This document shows positions 1 to 8,436 of a stretch of DNA of 64,000 nucleotides, in pieces (position 1 is the first letter of the stretch; every line of letters begins with the position of its first letter). The DNA comes from Alistipes senegalensis JC50. GTDB lineage: Bacteria > Bacteroidota > Bacteroidia > Bacteroidales > Rikenellaceae. The DNA is taken from assembly GCF_025145645.1 (NCBI RefSeq), contig NZ_CP102252.1, positions 1,364,001-1,428,000 of the forward strand. The letters are read 5' to 3'. The translations under genes were made by a program, and so were the position numbers. The notes beneath the pieces were generated by a model that was given only the letters and a program-made list of their open reading frames with translations, was not told the DNA's origin and made no database searches.

Positions 1-437
1 ATTTTATCATACAATTATAGAATTGAATTTTATTCATGTCTATCTAGTTGTTTAATAGAATCCGATTTTAAGGCAGCAACTCACAAACTATTTGCTACCA
101 ATAACCTCAGGAGTCATCATGTCGTTATAAACAAAATTCAATGTTTTTGGTTCCACGCAAATGAATAAATATCGTATCGATCTTATTTTTTCTTTTTCTA
201 GAATATCAAGAATCATCACTCAAACTTCGGTCCAAAACTTGCTAGGCAATTCCGAATCAGAACTATTTTCAAAACGCTTTAGTCATGGTACAATATAGAA
301 CAAATAAGTCCATTTTTTGTAATAGAACCTGTTTTATAGATTTTTAACTAGTTACAGCAATCAATAATTCTTTCTATATATCCAATACAAACAATCCCTT
401 TCCAAAAATTACCAGCTCGAATAATGATTAAGTATTT
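1..437. other. AT-rich stretch without a supported gene
   Basis: No open frame with a credible start or recognisable protein was found on either strand in this stretch downstream of the four-gene operon. Short frames are broken by frequent stops. It may be the operon's 3' untranslated region plus decayed sequence that continues beyond the window edge. No convincing terminator, tRNA or repeat was seen. Confidence 0.5.
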
Positions 438-1247
438 TCAACTCAAATCTATTGTTCGACCAGGAACCCGACGAGAATTATCTACACGAATTTCATTGAT
501 TGATGAGATACCTATATGCCTACATGTAGTGCAATCAAACACCTCAATATGCGCTTTTACTCCGATATGCATGTTGTCGACACACCATAATTCATTCGTT
601 CCAATTCGTTTATATACCATTCTTCTGTGATTGTGATAATTTGTTTTTTCAAAAATGGAACGATCTCTCAAAACTGTTTGATAATCACGAGGAGGCCATC
701 GGGAACTTTCACTATATCCTTCTTCCGGATTTAAAAATCCGTGAGATATCAGCCAGTCATCTATTGCCTCAGGAGTAGTTGCGCAATCAACATAAATAGG
801 ATTGCTATTATTTTTAGAGACAAGGATCGTTGCAGAATCTCCGAATGGAGAATCCATAAAATTCATTAAAAAACCATTTAAATCAGCTGTTCTGATTTTT
901 CTTTCCGTTAATTCTGCAACAGATGTCCCAACATAATCTTCCCCGGAAAATTCATATTTACTACTTTCGTCGTGGCATTTATCCTTCTCCCAACATTTAG
1001 GGTTTACACGGTCAATATTGGCATAAAAAGTCTGACAAAGGACCCGATCCGCCTTTAGAACGGAGGTAAAAAGAGTATTCGATAATGCAGGCGAATAATA
1101 AAAATTCTGGCTCTTCAGTATACACTTATCATCTTTTATTTCATCAATCCTTTTCAAAGTGGACAAAAAAAGTTTTACCGCCTCATAAAAATGATAAGGG
1201 CTATTATATTGCGCACAAAGCGAAGCTTCATTTATAAATACCTGCAT
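438..1247 (-). CDS. unrecognised 269-residue protein, last gene of a putative defence operon
   Basis: I do not recognise this family. It has no signal peptide and no membrane segment, so it is probably cytoplasmic. It carries two cysteine pairs, C85/C91 (CX5C) and C239/C242 (CXXC), which could form a zinc site. The C-terminal 60 residues (about 208-269) are beta-rich, with a WCVDN..H run followed by EVFD. Its start codon overlaps the ATPase stop by one base (TAATG), so translation is coupled and the two products probably work together. By position it could be the effector or a partner of the ATPase, as in other ATPase-plus-effector defence pairs; this is inference only. Composition is AT-rich like the rest of the operon. 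Confidence 0.6.
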   Translation of the reverse strand: MQVFINEASLCAQYNSPYHFYEAVKLFLSTLKRIDEIKDDKCILKSQNFYYSPALSNTLFTSVLKADRVLCQTFYANIDRVNPKCWEKDKCHDESSKYEFSGEDYVGTSVAELTERKIRTADLNGFLMNFMDSPFGDSATILVSKNNSNPIYVDCATTPEAIDDWLISHGFLNPEEGYSESSRWPPRDYQTVLRDRSIFEKTNYHNHRRMVYKRIGTNELWCVDNMHIGVKAHIEVFDCTTCRHIGISSINEIRVDNSRRVPGRTIDLS

Positions 1248-2515
1248 TATATTCCCAGTAAATAATTTAGATCATTAACTGATTGATCAAAAAAACTTAT
1301 AGGCCATTTGTCGATTCCGCCATCTTCATCAACATCTATTTTTTCAAAAAAATTATCTAATCTATGGTCGAAATACAAAACATTCAAATGAGTAGAATCT
1401 ATTATCTTATTTTTAACAGCGATCCTAAATCCATTCAATATATGATCACTATGAGACTCAACAAACACCTGAACACCTGTCGAAGCGACTAAAGACAGAA
1501 ATTTAGCCATAATTGACTGAGCATAAGGATGCAAATGAGCTTCTGGATTTTCCACAATCAATATTTCACCTGGTTTGGCTATTAAACCGGCAACGATTAT
1601 GGAAAGAGAATAACTGAAACCATATCCGACATTAGTTGGTTTATAATAGGCTCCCTTTTTATCTGATTTAATTCTCAATTTTAAAAGATCTTCTCCTTTT
1701 ATTGACTCGACTTTCACTTGTGCCCCTTGAAAAATCTTATCAACCCAATAATTGGTATTATCCTCAATCGTCGAACTCATCTCCTTATAGTCTTCTCCAA
1801 ATATTTTACAATATCCACGTAAAATTGTATCATTTACATGATCATTCCCCTTGTGGTAAAGAACATTTACTGTATTCTCTCCTAAAGCACCAACTCGGAT
1901 AAAATGGCCAAGCGATTTGTTTTCATAATAGATTCTCGGTCCAATTCGATCCGCAGAAACATAATGGATACCTACAAGATTAATAACATTTCTTATTTCT
2001 CTCAATGAGGCTTGTGGCAGATAATGTTCTATTGTGGAATTGCTTAAAAACAAATCGAACAATGGTAATAAGACCTTCTTATTTAGGGGATGAGTTGATG
2101 AATAAAATTGATACAAATCATCGCCCATTTCGCTCTTACGCAACCCCAACTCAAATCCAGGAGATTCGACGACGATCTTATCTATATTCAATTCTGAAGC
2201 ATCTGTCTGATTACTGTATAAAAAATACCGACACACAATTTCATCATAATGAAATGTAAAACAGATCGGTTCGGAAAAAGAAACTTCTTTACTTTTTACA
2301 TCATCGAAAGTGCCTAGTTTCACGTCATCCCCATTCAGGTATATTTGAGCCGTCGCCCTATTTATTTGAGCAGATTGACTCATTAATAAAAACGCCTGAA
2401 GGACTGTCGATTTTCCCCGACCATTAATTCCGGTCAGTAGATTTAAACGATTTAAAGGAAGGTTAACCTCTTTATATAGTTTAAAGTTTTTAATTGCTAA
2501 ATGTTTGATCATCAC
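1247..2515 (-). CDS. SMC/OLD-like ATPase with DUF3696-type C-terminus
   Basis: This is a 422-residue ATPase of the AAA_15/AAA_21 (RecF/SMC/OLD-like) group. The Walker A loop is at residues 29-37 (G-x-x-G-x-G-K-S-T) within an N-terminal strand typical of the group. The Walker B region reads ILIVENPEAHLHP, and an ESHSDH switch-like segment follows. The VENPEAHLHP form with no C-terminal TOPRIM nuclease fits DUF3696-type proteins. Such ATPases are often sensors or motors in defence modules and act with a separately encoded effector. The start overlaps the DUF262 gene by 26 bp and the stop overlaps the next start by 1 bp, so all belong to one coupled transcript. The substrate and trigger cannot be told from sequence. 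Confidence 0.85.
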   Translation of the reverse strand: MMIKHLAIKNFKLYKEVNLPLNRLNLLTGINGRGKSTVLQAFLLMSQSAQINRATAQIYLNGDDVKLGTFDDVKSKEVSFSEPICFTFHYDEIVCRYFLYSNQTDASELNIDKIVVESPGFELGLRKSEMGDDLYQFYSSTHPLNKKVLLPLFDLFLSNSTIEHYLPQASLREIRNVINLVGIHYVSADRIGPRIYYENKSLGHFIRVGALGENTVNVLYHKGNDHVNDTILRGYCKIFGEDYKEMSSTIEDNTNYWVDKIFQGAQVKVESIKGEDLLKLRIKSDKKGAYYKPTNVGYGFSYSLSIIVAGLIAKPGEILIVENPEAHLHPYAQSIMAKFLSLVASTGVQVFVESHSDHILNGFRIAVKNKIIDSTHLNVLYFDHRLDNFFEKIDVDEDGGIDKWPISFFDQSVNDLNYLLGI

Positions 2516-4109
2516 CTCGGGGATTTAAAATACTAAAAGTTTTATGAAATCTCATTCTGACGTTGCGGATGTTATTTGTTGCATTCCGTATAGAATTTTT
2601 AAACTCCTCGTCAGGCAACAAAACATTATAATAGTTATAAATAATCTTTTCTTTATTCTCAAGAAGTTCTTCGTCCGATAGTTTATCGAAGAAAACAGAG
2701 ATCACTTCAAAAAGGGCTATATTGATAACGCCCCTACTTTTCTCTGTCGGAAGCCGGAAATTATGTTCACCGAAAAAATCGAAAGAGAACTTCATTGTTC
2801 GGAAAAAGCTATTGGATAATTTTTCCAATTGACTTTGATTCATTCTATTGATGTTTCTCATAGTCTTGCCCAGAAAATCATCCAAATCACCGTTGTATTC
2901 ATCTAAAGCTCCATTTGCTGAAAATGCAAAAAACCTCAATACTGCTTCTTGATCCTTCATTCTCAAAGGCGAAATTCCCCCATCAATTGCTTCTTTGAAA
3001 ATACGATGATCAGCAAGTTTAGCCAACAGTCGAGTGGCTGGGCCGCTATAAATACAATTTCTGATTTCCTGCCGAGTGAGAGTAGTGCCGTTCGAATTGA
3101 TTCGGTTGAAGATATCGTATACGATCGACATAGGCACAGAAGGTTTCAAAATGTAAAACAACATCTCCCGTTCTTCTATGCGACTTTTGAGATCATCGTC
3201 TAGTTGGTTGTATAATTTCTCGTTCAAATTGGGAAGTGCCTCCAGGCCAACCAGTGGGTATTTGTTGTTCAGAAATTCGAATATTGCAGTCGAACGTTGT
3301 AACCCATCAACCATAATCCATTTCCCTTCCAAATCCTGACTGACATAAAAGGGAGGGATGGGGATATTTAGGATTAATGATTCGATAAACCTGCTTTTCT
3401 GCTGCGGTTTCCACACATGATTTCTCTGGAATTCGGGAACAATGATCTTTCCCTGTTCCTTTCTCCTTAAAATACTGACCACCATAGTGTGGAGTTCCTT
3501 TATATCTAACTCTTCGTTGCTGTAGTTTGAGGGATAGATACTATCCCTGAAATCTTCAGGCGTAATGAAGTCCGTTTCATCGAGCAAGTCGTTTATCTTG
3601 TATACCGTATCTCTATCTTTTTCTTCTGTTGTTTCCCGGAAGTCGGTCACAATAAGCGAGGAGTAGGTCAGCCAGTTTATAATCGTACTTAGACGTCTCT
3701 GTATGGTGGATTCAGAACCATCGATGGTCTGGTAGAGAAATGCGAGCAGTTCATCCCTAGATAAGCCCTGACGAGAACCCTCTATTTCTCCCAATACAGT
3801 TTTAAAAAGGATGTTTTCCTTTAATATTGTTCTTATCTTCTTCAGCCTATTGGATTCATCTAGCACAATAAGTTCGCGACCGGCATCAGTCAAAGAAGCA
3901 TGATTATAATGCCGATCATTGGTTAATAAACCCAGAATCTCTGCCGCCAAGCGGTAGTAACGCCCCTGTCTATCTGTAAATCCCACATAGTCAGCTATTC
4001 TTTTATCGGTCGTATTTTCTTGAGAAACAGCCTCTACTGCGAGTATAACTTTGCTTAATTCATCAGCTTGAGGAACTTGTGTGATCGAGATTTTCATGTT
4101 ATTTCGCAA
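2490..4109 (-). CDS. DUF262 (GmrSD/ParB-like) protein with N-terminal helical domain
   Basis: This 539-residue protein has a DUF262 domain from about residue 200 to 440, shown by VPEFQRNHVW, the VDGLQR signature (compare DGQQR) and FNRINSNGTTLTRQEIRN. DUF262 occurs in GmrSD type IV restriction enzymes and related proteins, where it is linked to nucleotide use or DNA cleavage. Residues 1-180 form a helical, probably winged-helix region with RQGRYYRLAAEILGLL, a pattern I associate with restriction-modification proteins. The C-terminal DUF1524 HNH nuclease of GmrSD is not visible, so any nuclease activity would have to lie in DUF262 or elsewhere in the operon. The start overlaps the methyltransferase by 11 bp. 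Confidence 0.85.
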   Translation of the reverse strand: MRNNMKISITQVPQADELSKVILAVEAVSQENTTDKRIADYVGFTDRQGRYYRLAAEILGLLTNDRHYNHASLTDAGRELIVLDESNRLKKIRTILKENILFKTVLGEIEGSRQGLSRDELLAFLYQTIDGSESTIQRRLSTIINWLTYSSLIVTDFRETTEEKDRDTVYKINDLLDETDFITPEDFRDSIYPSNYSNEELDIKELHTMVVSILRRKEQGKIIVPEFQRNHVWKPQQKSRFIESLILNIPIPPFYVSQDLEGKWIMVDGLQRSTAIFEFLNNKYPLVGLEALPNLNEKLYNQLDDDLKSRIEEREMLFYILKPSVPMSIVYDIFNRINSNGTTLTRQEIRNCIYSGPATRLLAKLADHRIFKEAIDGGISPLRMKDQEAVLRFFAFSANGALDEYNGDLDDFLGKTMRNINRMNQSQLEKLSNSFFRTMKFSFDFFGEHNFRLPTEKSRGVINIALFEVISVFFDKLSDEELLENKEKIIYNYYNVLLPDEEFKNSIRNATNNIRNVRMRFHKTFSILNPRGDDQTFSN

Positions 4110-5985
4110 TAAATAAATATTCCTTTACCTTATTCGCATTATCTTTCATTTTGCAATGCTGATTACCAAAAGAATACGTATAGTCTATTTCTTTAAGTTC
4201 AACGTCTTCTTTATATTTTTTTAGTAACTCCATCATCTCTTCTTTTGAAGGTATCGAATTAGATGAATATGATACGACTAATATACTGTTTTTATGTCGA
4301 GAGAACAATTGATCAAGTGCATTATTTACCGTACGTTTCGAATCAAAAGGAGAAATATACTTTTTGAATTTTTTAGTTTTTGTACTATAATCAATCTCCA
4401 AATCTTGCCAGTTTTTGACCAATCCTTCGACAAAATGATATCGTCTCGTATAATCGTTATCGGATTTGGAGGTTAAATAGGGTGGATCAAAATAAACCAA
4501 GTCTGCTTTTTCATTCAGATCAAAAATGTTTTGATTGAATGATTTATTTTGTTGTCCATTTGAAAAAACAGCTGCATTAAAACAATCTATATTTTCCAAA
4601 AAATGCTCCTTGAGAGATAATGATAAATCACGACGGCCATCATCATATTTTGTTCCAACATAAGTAAATATGCCCCTGGGCCGTTTTTTTAGACATGCCC
4701 TAGCTATGGCAGCATAAGCTATTGCAATTTTATATTCATTGTTCAACAATGGAATGTTTGCGACCAAATTATCCAGAAAATCATTATCAACATCATCAAA
4801 ATATAGACCTTTAAATGTATTTTGTATAAAGTTGCCTGCATTTTTATTTGGTTGAACCAATAACTCTTTATCCTTATCATCTACTCGTACAGTAGAATTT
4901 TCCACTAATGCTTTACAGAAAATAGCAGAGAAAGACATGAAATCATTTGAAATAACTTTTATTCCTTTCTGTTTCAACATATAGGATACACATCCGCTTC
5001 CGGAGAAAGCATCTAAAACCGATGAAAATTCAAGGTCTTTAATTGAATCCCACAGAAATGGCAATAATTTATACTTACTTCCCATATATCTTGTTCCCGG
5101 AAAGTTTTCTAACAATTCTTCTGTTCGTGTTAAACGTTTCTTTCCATTTACAGCATGAATAATTAGATCCTGCCCTGTACGGGTAGATATATCGCTACTT
5201 ATAAGCCTTTTGGTATTAACAACCTTAGACTCATAATTGTTATATAATTCATGAACAAAACCGGTATTAGAATTCGTCAGGATTACTTTTGCTCCGATAT
5301 TCACAAGTCGTTTGAATTCATCTCTCAACTCAATATGATCCGCATCATAAAATGAATCTTTAGTATATCGCTTAAAATCAGAGTAATTGCCTATAGGAAC
5401 ATAGGGTGGATCTAGAAAAATAAAATCATTATATTGGGCATAACGTCTCAATACTGTAGAATAATTTGCACAAATCAATTTTGCATTTTGCAAAGCATAA
5501 TGTGCTTGATACAGTCGTTCCTCATCACAAATAGTTGGATTTTTGTATTTTCCGAATGGAACATTAAATTCTCCTTTTTTATTCTCTCGATATAGCCCAT
5601 TATAACATGTACGATTCAAATATATAAACCTAACCGCTCTTTCCACATCGGACAATTTAGACAAGTCCCAACCTCTAATTTCATAATAAAGATCTTTATC
5701 ATTTGAAAGATTCTTTAAATTTACTATCAAGTCATCTATTTTTTCACGGACTACTTTATAGCAATTAATCAATTCCGGGTTCAGATCTGCTAAAATTGCT
5801 TTTGGCGGCCGCAAATGAAAAAATAGAGCTCCTCCTCCAAGAAACGGTTCAATATACGTATTGAACTCTTGAGGAATAAATTTTGCAATTTCATCAATTA
5901 ATTGTGTCTTCCCTCCTGCCCATTTAAGAAAGGGTTTTACGGGTTGATCAGCTCCGACTATATATACATCTTTTTTACGTGTCAT
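4099..5985 (-). CDS. fused two-domain adenine-N6 DNA methyltransferase (D12/Dam class)
   Basis: One 628-residue chain contains two complete D12-class methyltransferases. The first (about 15-285) has the Dam-like FLKWAGGK at 19-26, EPFLGGGALFF near 46-56 and DPPY at 192-195. The second (about 296-628) starts TRYMGSKYKLLPF, has the AdoMet loop DAFSGSG at 325-331 and DPPY at 500-503. Such double enzymes (M.FokI is the well-known case) methylate adenines on the two strands of an asymmetric site. Here it is the first gene of a four-gene operon and would protect host DNA from, or mark it for, the downstream DUF262/ATPase proteins. The recognition site is unknown. No companion FokI-like or other classical endonuclease is in the window. 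Confidence 0.9.
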   Translation of the reverse strand: MTRKKDVYIVGADQPVKPFLKWAGGKTQLIDEIAKFIPQEFNTYIEPFLGGGALFFHLRPPKAILADLNPELINCYKVVREKIDDLIVNLKNLSNDKDLYYEIRGWDLSKLSDVERAVRFIYLNRTCYNGLYRENKKGEFNVPFGKYKNPTICDEERLYQAHYALQNAKLICANYSTVLRRYAQYNDFIFLDPPYVPIGNYSDFKRYTKDSFYDADHIELRDEFKRLVNIGAKVILTNSNTGFVHELYNNYESKVVNTKRLISSDISTRTGQDLIIHAVNGKKRLTRTEELLENFPGTRYMGSKYKLLPFLWDSIKDLEFSSVLDAFSGSGCVSYMLKQKGIKVISNDFMSFSAIFCKALVENSTVRVDDKDKELLVQPNKNAGNFIQNTFKGLYFDDVDNDFLDNLVANIPLLNNEYKIAIAYAAIARACLKKRPRGIFTYVGTKYDDGRRDLSLSLKEHFLENIDCFNAAVFSNGQQNKSFNQNIFDLNEKADLVYFDPPYLTSKSDNDYTRRYHFVEGLVKNWQDLEIDYSTKTKKFKKYISPFDSKRTVNNALDQLFSRHKNSILVVSYSSNSIPSKEEMMELLKKYKEDVELKEIDYTYSFGNQHCKMKDNANKVKEYLFIAK

Positions 5986-6020
5986 TGATTAAAAGTAAGC
6001 TAATTATTTGCAGTAACAAG

Positions 6021-6061
6021 ATAAATTATATAAAATTAGGAAATTTTCAACTCTTTCCTAA
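6021..6061 (-). terminator. intrinsic terminator after hipA
   Basis: A perfect 8-bp inverted repeat (6036-6043 and 6054-6061, TTAGGAAA with TTTCCTAA, 10-nt loop) lies just past the hipA stop. On the minus strand it is followed by a T-rich run. It separates hipBA transcription from the methyltransferase operon that begins at 5985. Confidence 0.6.
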
Positions 6062-6079
6062 ACGTTCCATATTAAACTA

Positions 6080-7339
6080 TCAATACCTAAACGCCCTCGT
6101 CATGGTATCCTGCTCGGACTTGGAAATACCATATTTAGTAGCGAGTTTTCTCCAACCCGAAACGGCATGTTTGACCTCTGCGAATATTGATTCCGCACGG
6201 ACGGGCTCCAACCCGAAATACGGCGTGATACTCATAGCCAGATCGAAATCCAGTGAATTGTCATTCTCCGAGATATTGAGCTTCAGTCCAATGCCGTACT
6301 CGTCAGGGTTCAGATCATAGGCCGGTGATAATCGCCAGCCCTGTGGCGTAAGTATAAACCCGTGGTTCCGCAGGTGGTCGTCGCAGTTCGAAACCGCGAT
6401 ATTGAACACAATCCTGCGCCAAAGCTGTTCCAGGTTCCGGTCCGTATCGTCACAATTGGCGATGATCCATTCGGCCAGTTCGAGGTAGCTGGCTCCTTCC
6501 GTATGGCTTGCACCGTCCGTATAACCGAGCAATGTCATGGCCGAGGCGAAATGTATCCGCCGGCCCGTATCGGTCCGGTCAAAACGCTCGGTCATAAAAC
6601 TATGGTGCCGGCTTCCGAAGCGCTGCGCCCGGCATTCGGACATCTCGATACCACACGAGCGGGCCAACTCGGCCGTAACCATCTCCCATGCCCCGGAATC
6701 TTTCGTATCTCCGGCGCTCGGGAACTTGACGATCCATAAGCGTCCGTTCTCATCCACTACGTTGGCTTTCGGCCTTGCCCCGCCCAATGACGAACCGGGT
6801 GCGACGAGCATATCGATCCATCGCGTATGCTCCGGCGTATCGACATGATCTTCCCGCTCTATTTGCAGGCTGGCATGTTCCAATTCCCGGATCGATGCCC
6901 AGGGCGGTGTTGCCAACGACCGCTCGTTATCCATGAATTCCCCCTCTTTCGAGAACTTGAAGCGCAGGGCCCCCATGCGATTGCCGTCATACACGCCCAT
7001 CAGGTAATCCGACTCGGTAAGCGTTCGCGGTTTTCGGTCCTGCAACCGGGCGTTGATAGCTTCCCGCCTGCGCATAAGCGTACGCCCCCAGCGGTCCGGT
7101 GCGGAATCGAGGAACAATCCGAAATTGCTCTTATCCGAAGGTTGGTATTGCTTCCCCGCAAATGCCGACAGGTCGGGATCCAACGCACGAAAACGGGGAT
7201 GGGCCAGCCATGCGGGATCGTTCTCATAGGAAAAGACCTCTTTGCCCCAGATCATTTCACTATGGAGTACACCCATATAGACCGGCTCCGCATCCTCGGG
7301 CCAGTCCATATATACGTATATATCGCGCTGCGTTACCAT
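6080..7339 (-). CDS. hipA: HipA-family serine/threonine kinase toxin
   Basis: This 419-residue protein has HipA features in order: an N-terminal HipA_N-like region with FGLFLDSAPDRWGR, the glycine-rich SLGGARPKANV loop, the catalytic loop SNCDDHLRNHGF, and the SPAYDLNP metal-binding segment. HipA kinases phosphorylate targets such as aminoacyl-tRNA synthetases and induce growth arrest; the substrate here is unknown. The gene sits 3 bp downstream of a HipB-type antitoxin, which is the standard order. All kinase motifs look intact. G+C is higher than in the neighbouring methyltransferase operon, so the two units may have arrived separately. Confidence 0.93.
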   Translation of the reverse strand: MVTQRDIYVYMDWPEDAEPVYMGVLHSEMIWGKEVFSYENDPAWLAHPRFRALDPDLSAFAGKQYQPSDKSNFGLFLDSAPDRWGRTLMRRREAINARLQDRKPRTLTESDYLMGVYDGNRMGALRFKFSKEGEFMDNERSLATPPWASIRELEHASLQIEREDHVDTPEHTRWIDMLVAPGSSLGGARPKANVVDENGRLWIVKFPSAGDTKDSGAWEMVTAELARSCGIEMSECRAQRFGSRHHSFMTERFDRTDTGRRIHFASAMTLLGYTDGASHTEGASYLELAEWIIANCDDTDRNLEQLWRRIVFNIAVSNCDDHLRNHGFILTPQGWRLSPAYDLNPDEYGIGLKLNISENDNSLDFDLAMSITPYFGLEPVRAESIFAEVKHAVSGWRKLATKYGISKSEQDTMTRAFRY

Positions 7340-7342
7340 AAT

Positions 7343-7648
7343 TTATCGTTTTTTGGAAACCCTTTCACCGACCACGAGTTTGGCATCCTGAAGGGCACGC
7401 CCCAGTTCGTCGTCTTTAGCGACAAGTAGCAAATCTTTTTCCAGCCCGAGGATAGCCAGTACCCGGAAATAGTATCCCATCGCAACTCCCTCCTCACCCC
7501 GCTCGATCTTGGTTAGGGTGTTACGGGAGATTCCGGCGCGCTCGGCCACCTGCTCCGAGGATAGTTCCCGGCGCAGGCGTGCCAGCTTTATATTTTCGCC
7601 CAGAACCGTAAGCGTCTTCCGTTGGCTCGGCAATAATGCCCGTTTCAT
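7343..7648 (-). CDS. hipB: HipB-type XRE-family antitoxin
   Basis: A 101-residue protein with an XRE helix-turn-helix at about residues 14-68 (ENIKLARLRRELSSEQVAER, then ISRNTLTKIERGE). It is expected to neutralise the adjacent HipA kinase and repress its own promoter. The C-terminal 30 residues are charged and probably flexible. It is immediately followed by hipA with a 3-bp gap. A palindrome in the promoter just upstream fits autorepression. Confidence 0.92.
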   Translation of the reverse strand: MKRALLPSQRKTLTVLGENIKLARLRRELSSEQVAERAGISRNTLTKIERGEEGVAMGYYFRVLAILGLEKDLLLVAKDDELGRALQDAKLVVGERVSKKR

Positions 7649-7671
7649 ACAATAACATTAACGATTATGTG

Positions 7672-7700
7672 CAAATATAAGTATTATTGCGCAGAATAAT
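7672..7700 (-). promoter_or_regulatory. hipBA promoter with overlapping palindrome
   Basis: On the minus strand TATATTTG (7672-7679) matches the Bacteroidetes -7 element TAnnTTTG, 24 bp upstream of the hipB start. Directly upstream is a 6+6 inverted repeat (ATTATT 7683-7688, AATAAT 7695-7700, 6-bp spacer). It covers the space between the -7 and -33 positions, where a HipB dimer would block polymerase. Confidence 0.5.
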
Positions 7701-7722
7701 TCGCATTATACAGATTTATTTT

Positions 7723-7899
7723 TCAGACTACTCCCGAGTACCTTTCTCGTACAGGTTCCAGCAACAACGAAGGCCGACATAGCGATGTTCCGATGTTATC
7801 GTAAAGTAAGCTATGAGATTGCGATTCTGACAGATACTCGTGGGGAGGAATCATCCGAACGGCCTTCCCGTTCTTCTCAAACCGATTATTCTGATCCAT
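7723..7899 (-). pseudogene. possible gene remnant between hipB and the PUL regulator
   Basis: A 58-codon frame runs from an ATG at 7899 to a stop at 7723. An overlapping frame ends at 7728 with a protein-like tail containing HRYVGLRCCWNLYEKG. That tail loosely recalls the C-termini of FISUMP/DUF1566-type secreted proteins. No promoter or complete domain is visible, and the sense switches between two frames, so this is more likely a decayed 3' end than a working gene. Confidence 0.2.
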
Positions 7900-8436
7900 G
7901 GTACTATCACCCCTTCCGTTAGCCCTAATACGTTTATGACTTCTACTGGACCATTATACTTCCAGTCGAAATTCTCATCTGTTACTTAGGTTTTTCATCG
8001 GTATAGATTTTGTCTGAAACCTGTGTTTTGCCCCTGCATTTCGGTGCAGGCGGCATGCACGGGCGCAAGGGCAGTTACCGGTGAAGGCTCGCAAGGCCAA
8101 CCTCATGGGACTGTACCTGCGTTCCGTGCTTTTTTATGCCCGGACCGGAACGCAGAACCGGACATCGGGCGAATTGGGTGCGGGATATTCGAATTCTTCA
8201 TGTTTGCAGGTTAAAAGCGTCACAATGCATTTTTACCTTTGTCCCGCACCCGTTTTTTTTCGATCTCGTAATTTCAACGGGCTCTCCACCGCACGATCCG
8301 GTGCGGCGTCCGGACGAAACCCGGTAGAACCGTCTGCGATCCCGGCCGCGATTCGAAAGTCCCAAGACACGCAATATGACGGCGGCCGGGGATCGCTTTC
8401 CGACGGCCGCTGCGGCAAGGGCCGCAGTCCCGCGCG
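7900..8436. other. spacer with no supported gene
   Basis: No credible coding sequence was found here. Base composition rises from AT-rich to GC-rich around 8,030, which may mark the edge of the variable region. A short GC-rich hairpin (8410-8416 with 8421-8427) lies just past the stop of the hybrid regulator. It lacks a T-run, so it is at best a weak terminator. Confidence 0.4.

Noticed and set aside
1..437. Possible 3' remnant of a further defence gene on the minus strand
   Set aside because: All frames have several stops and no recognisable motif, so no feature can be supported.
1247..2515. ATPase considered as an OLD-family nuclease or Septu PtuA
   Set aside because: No TOPRIM domain is visible after the ATPase motifs and the neighbour is not an obvious HNH (PtuB) protein.
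8410..8427. Hairpin after the HTCS stop as an intrinsic terminator
   Set aside because: The stem is only 7 bp and no T-run follows on the minus strand, so it was mentioned but not called.
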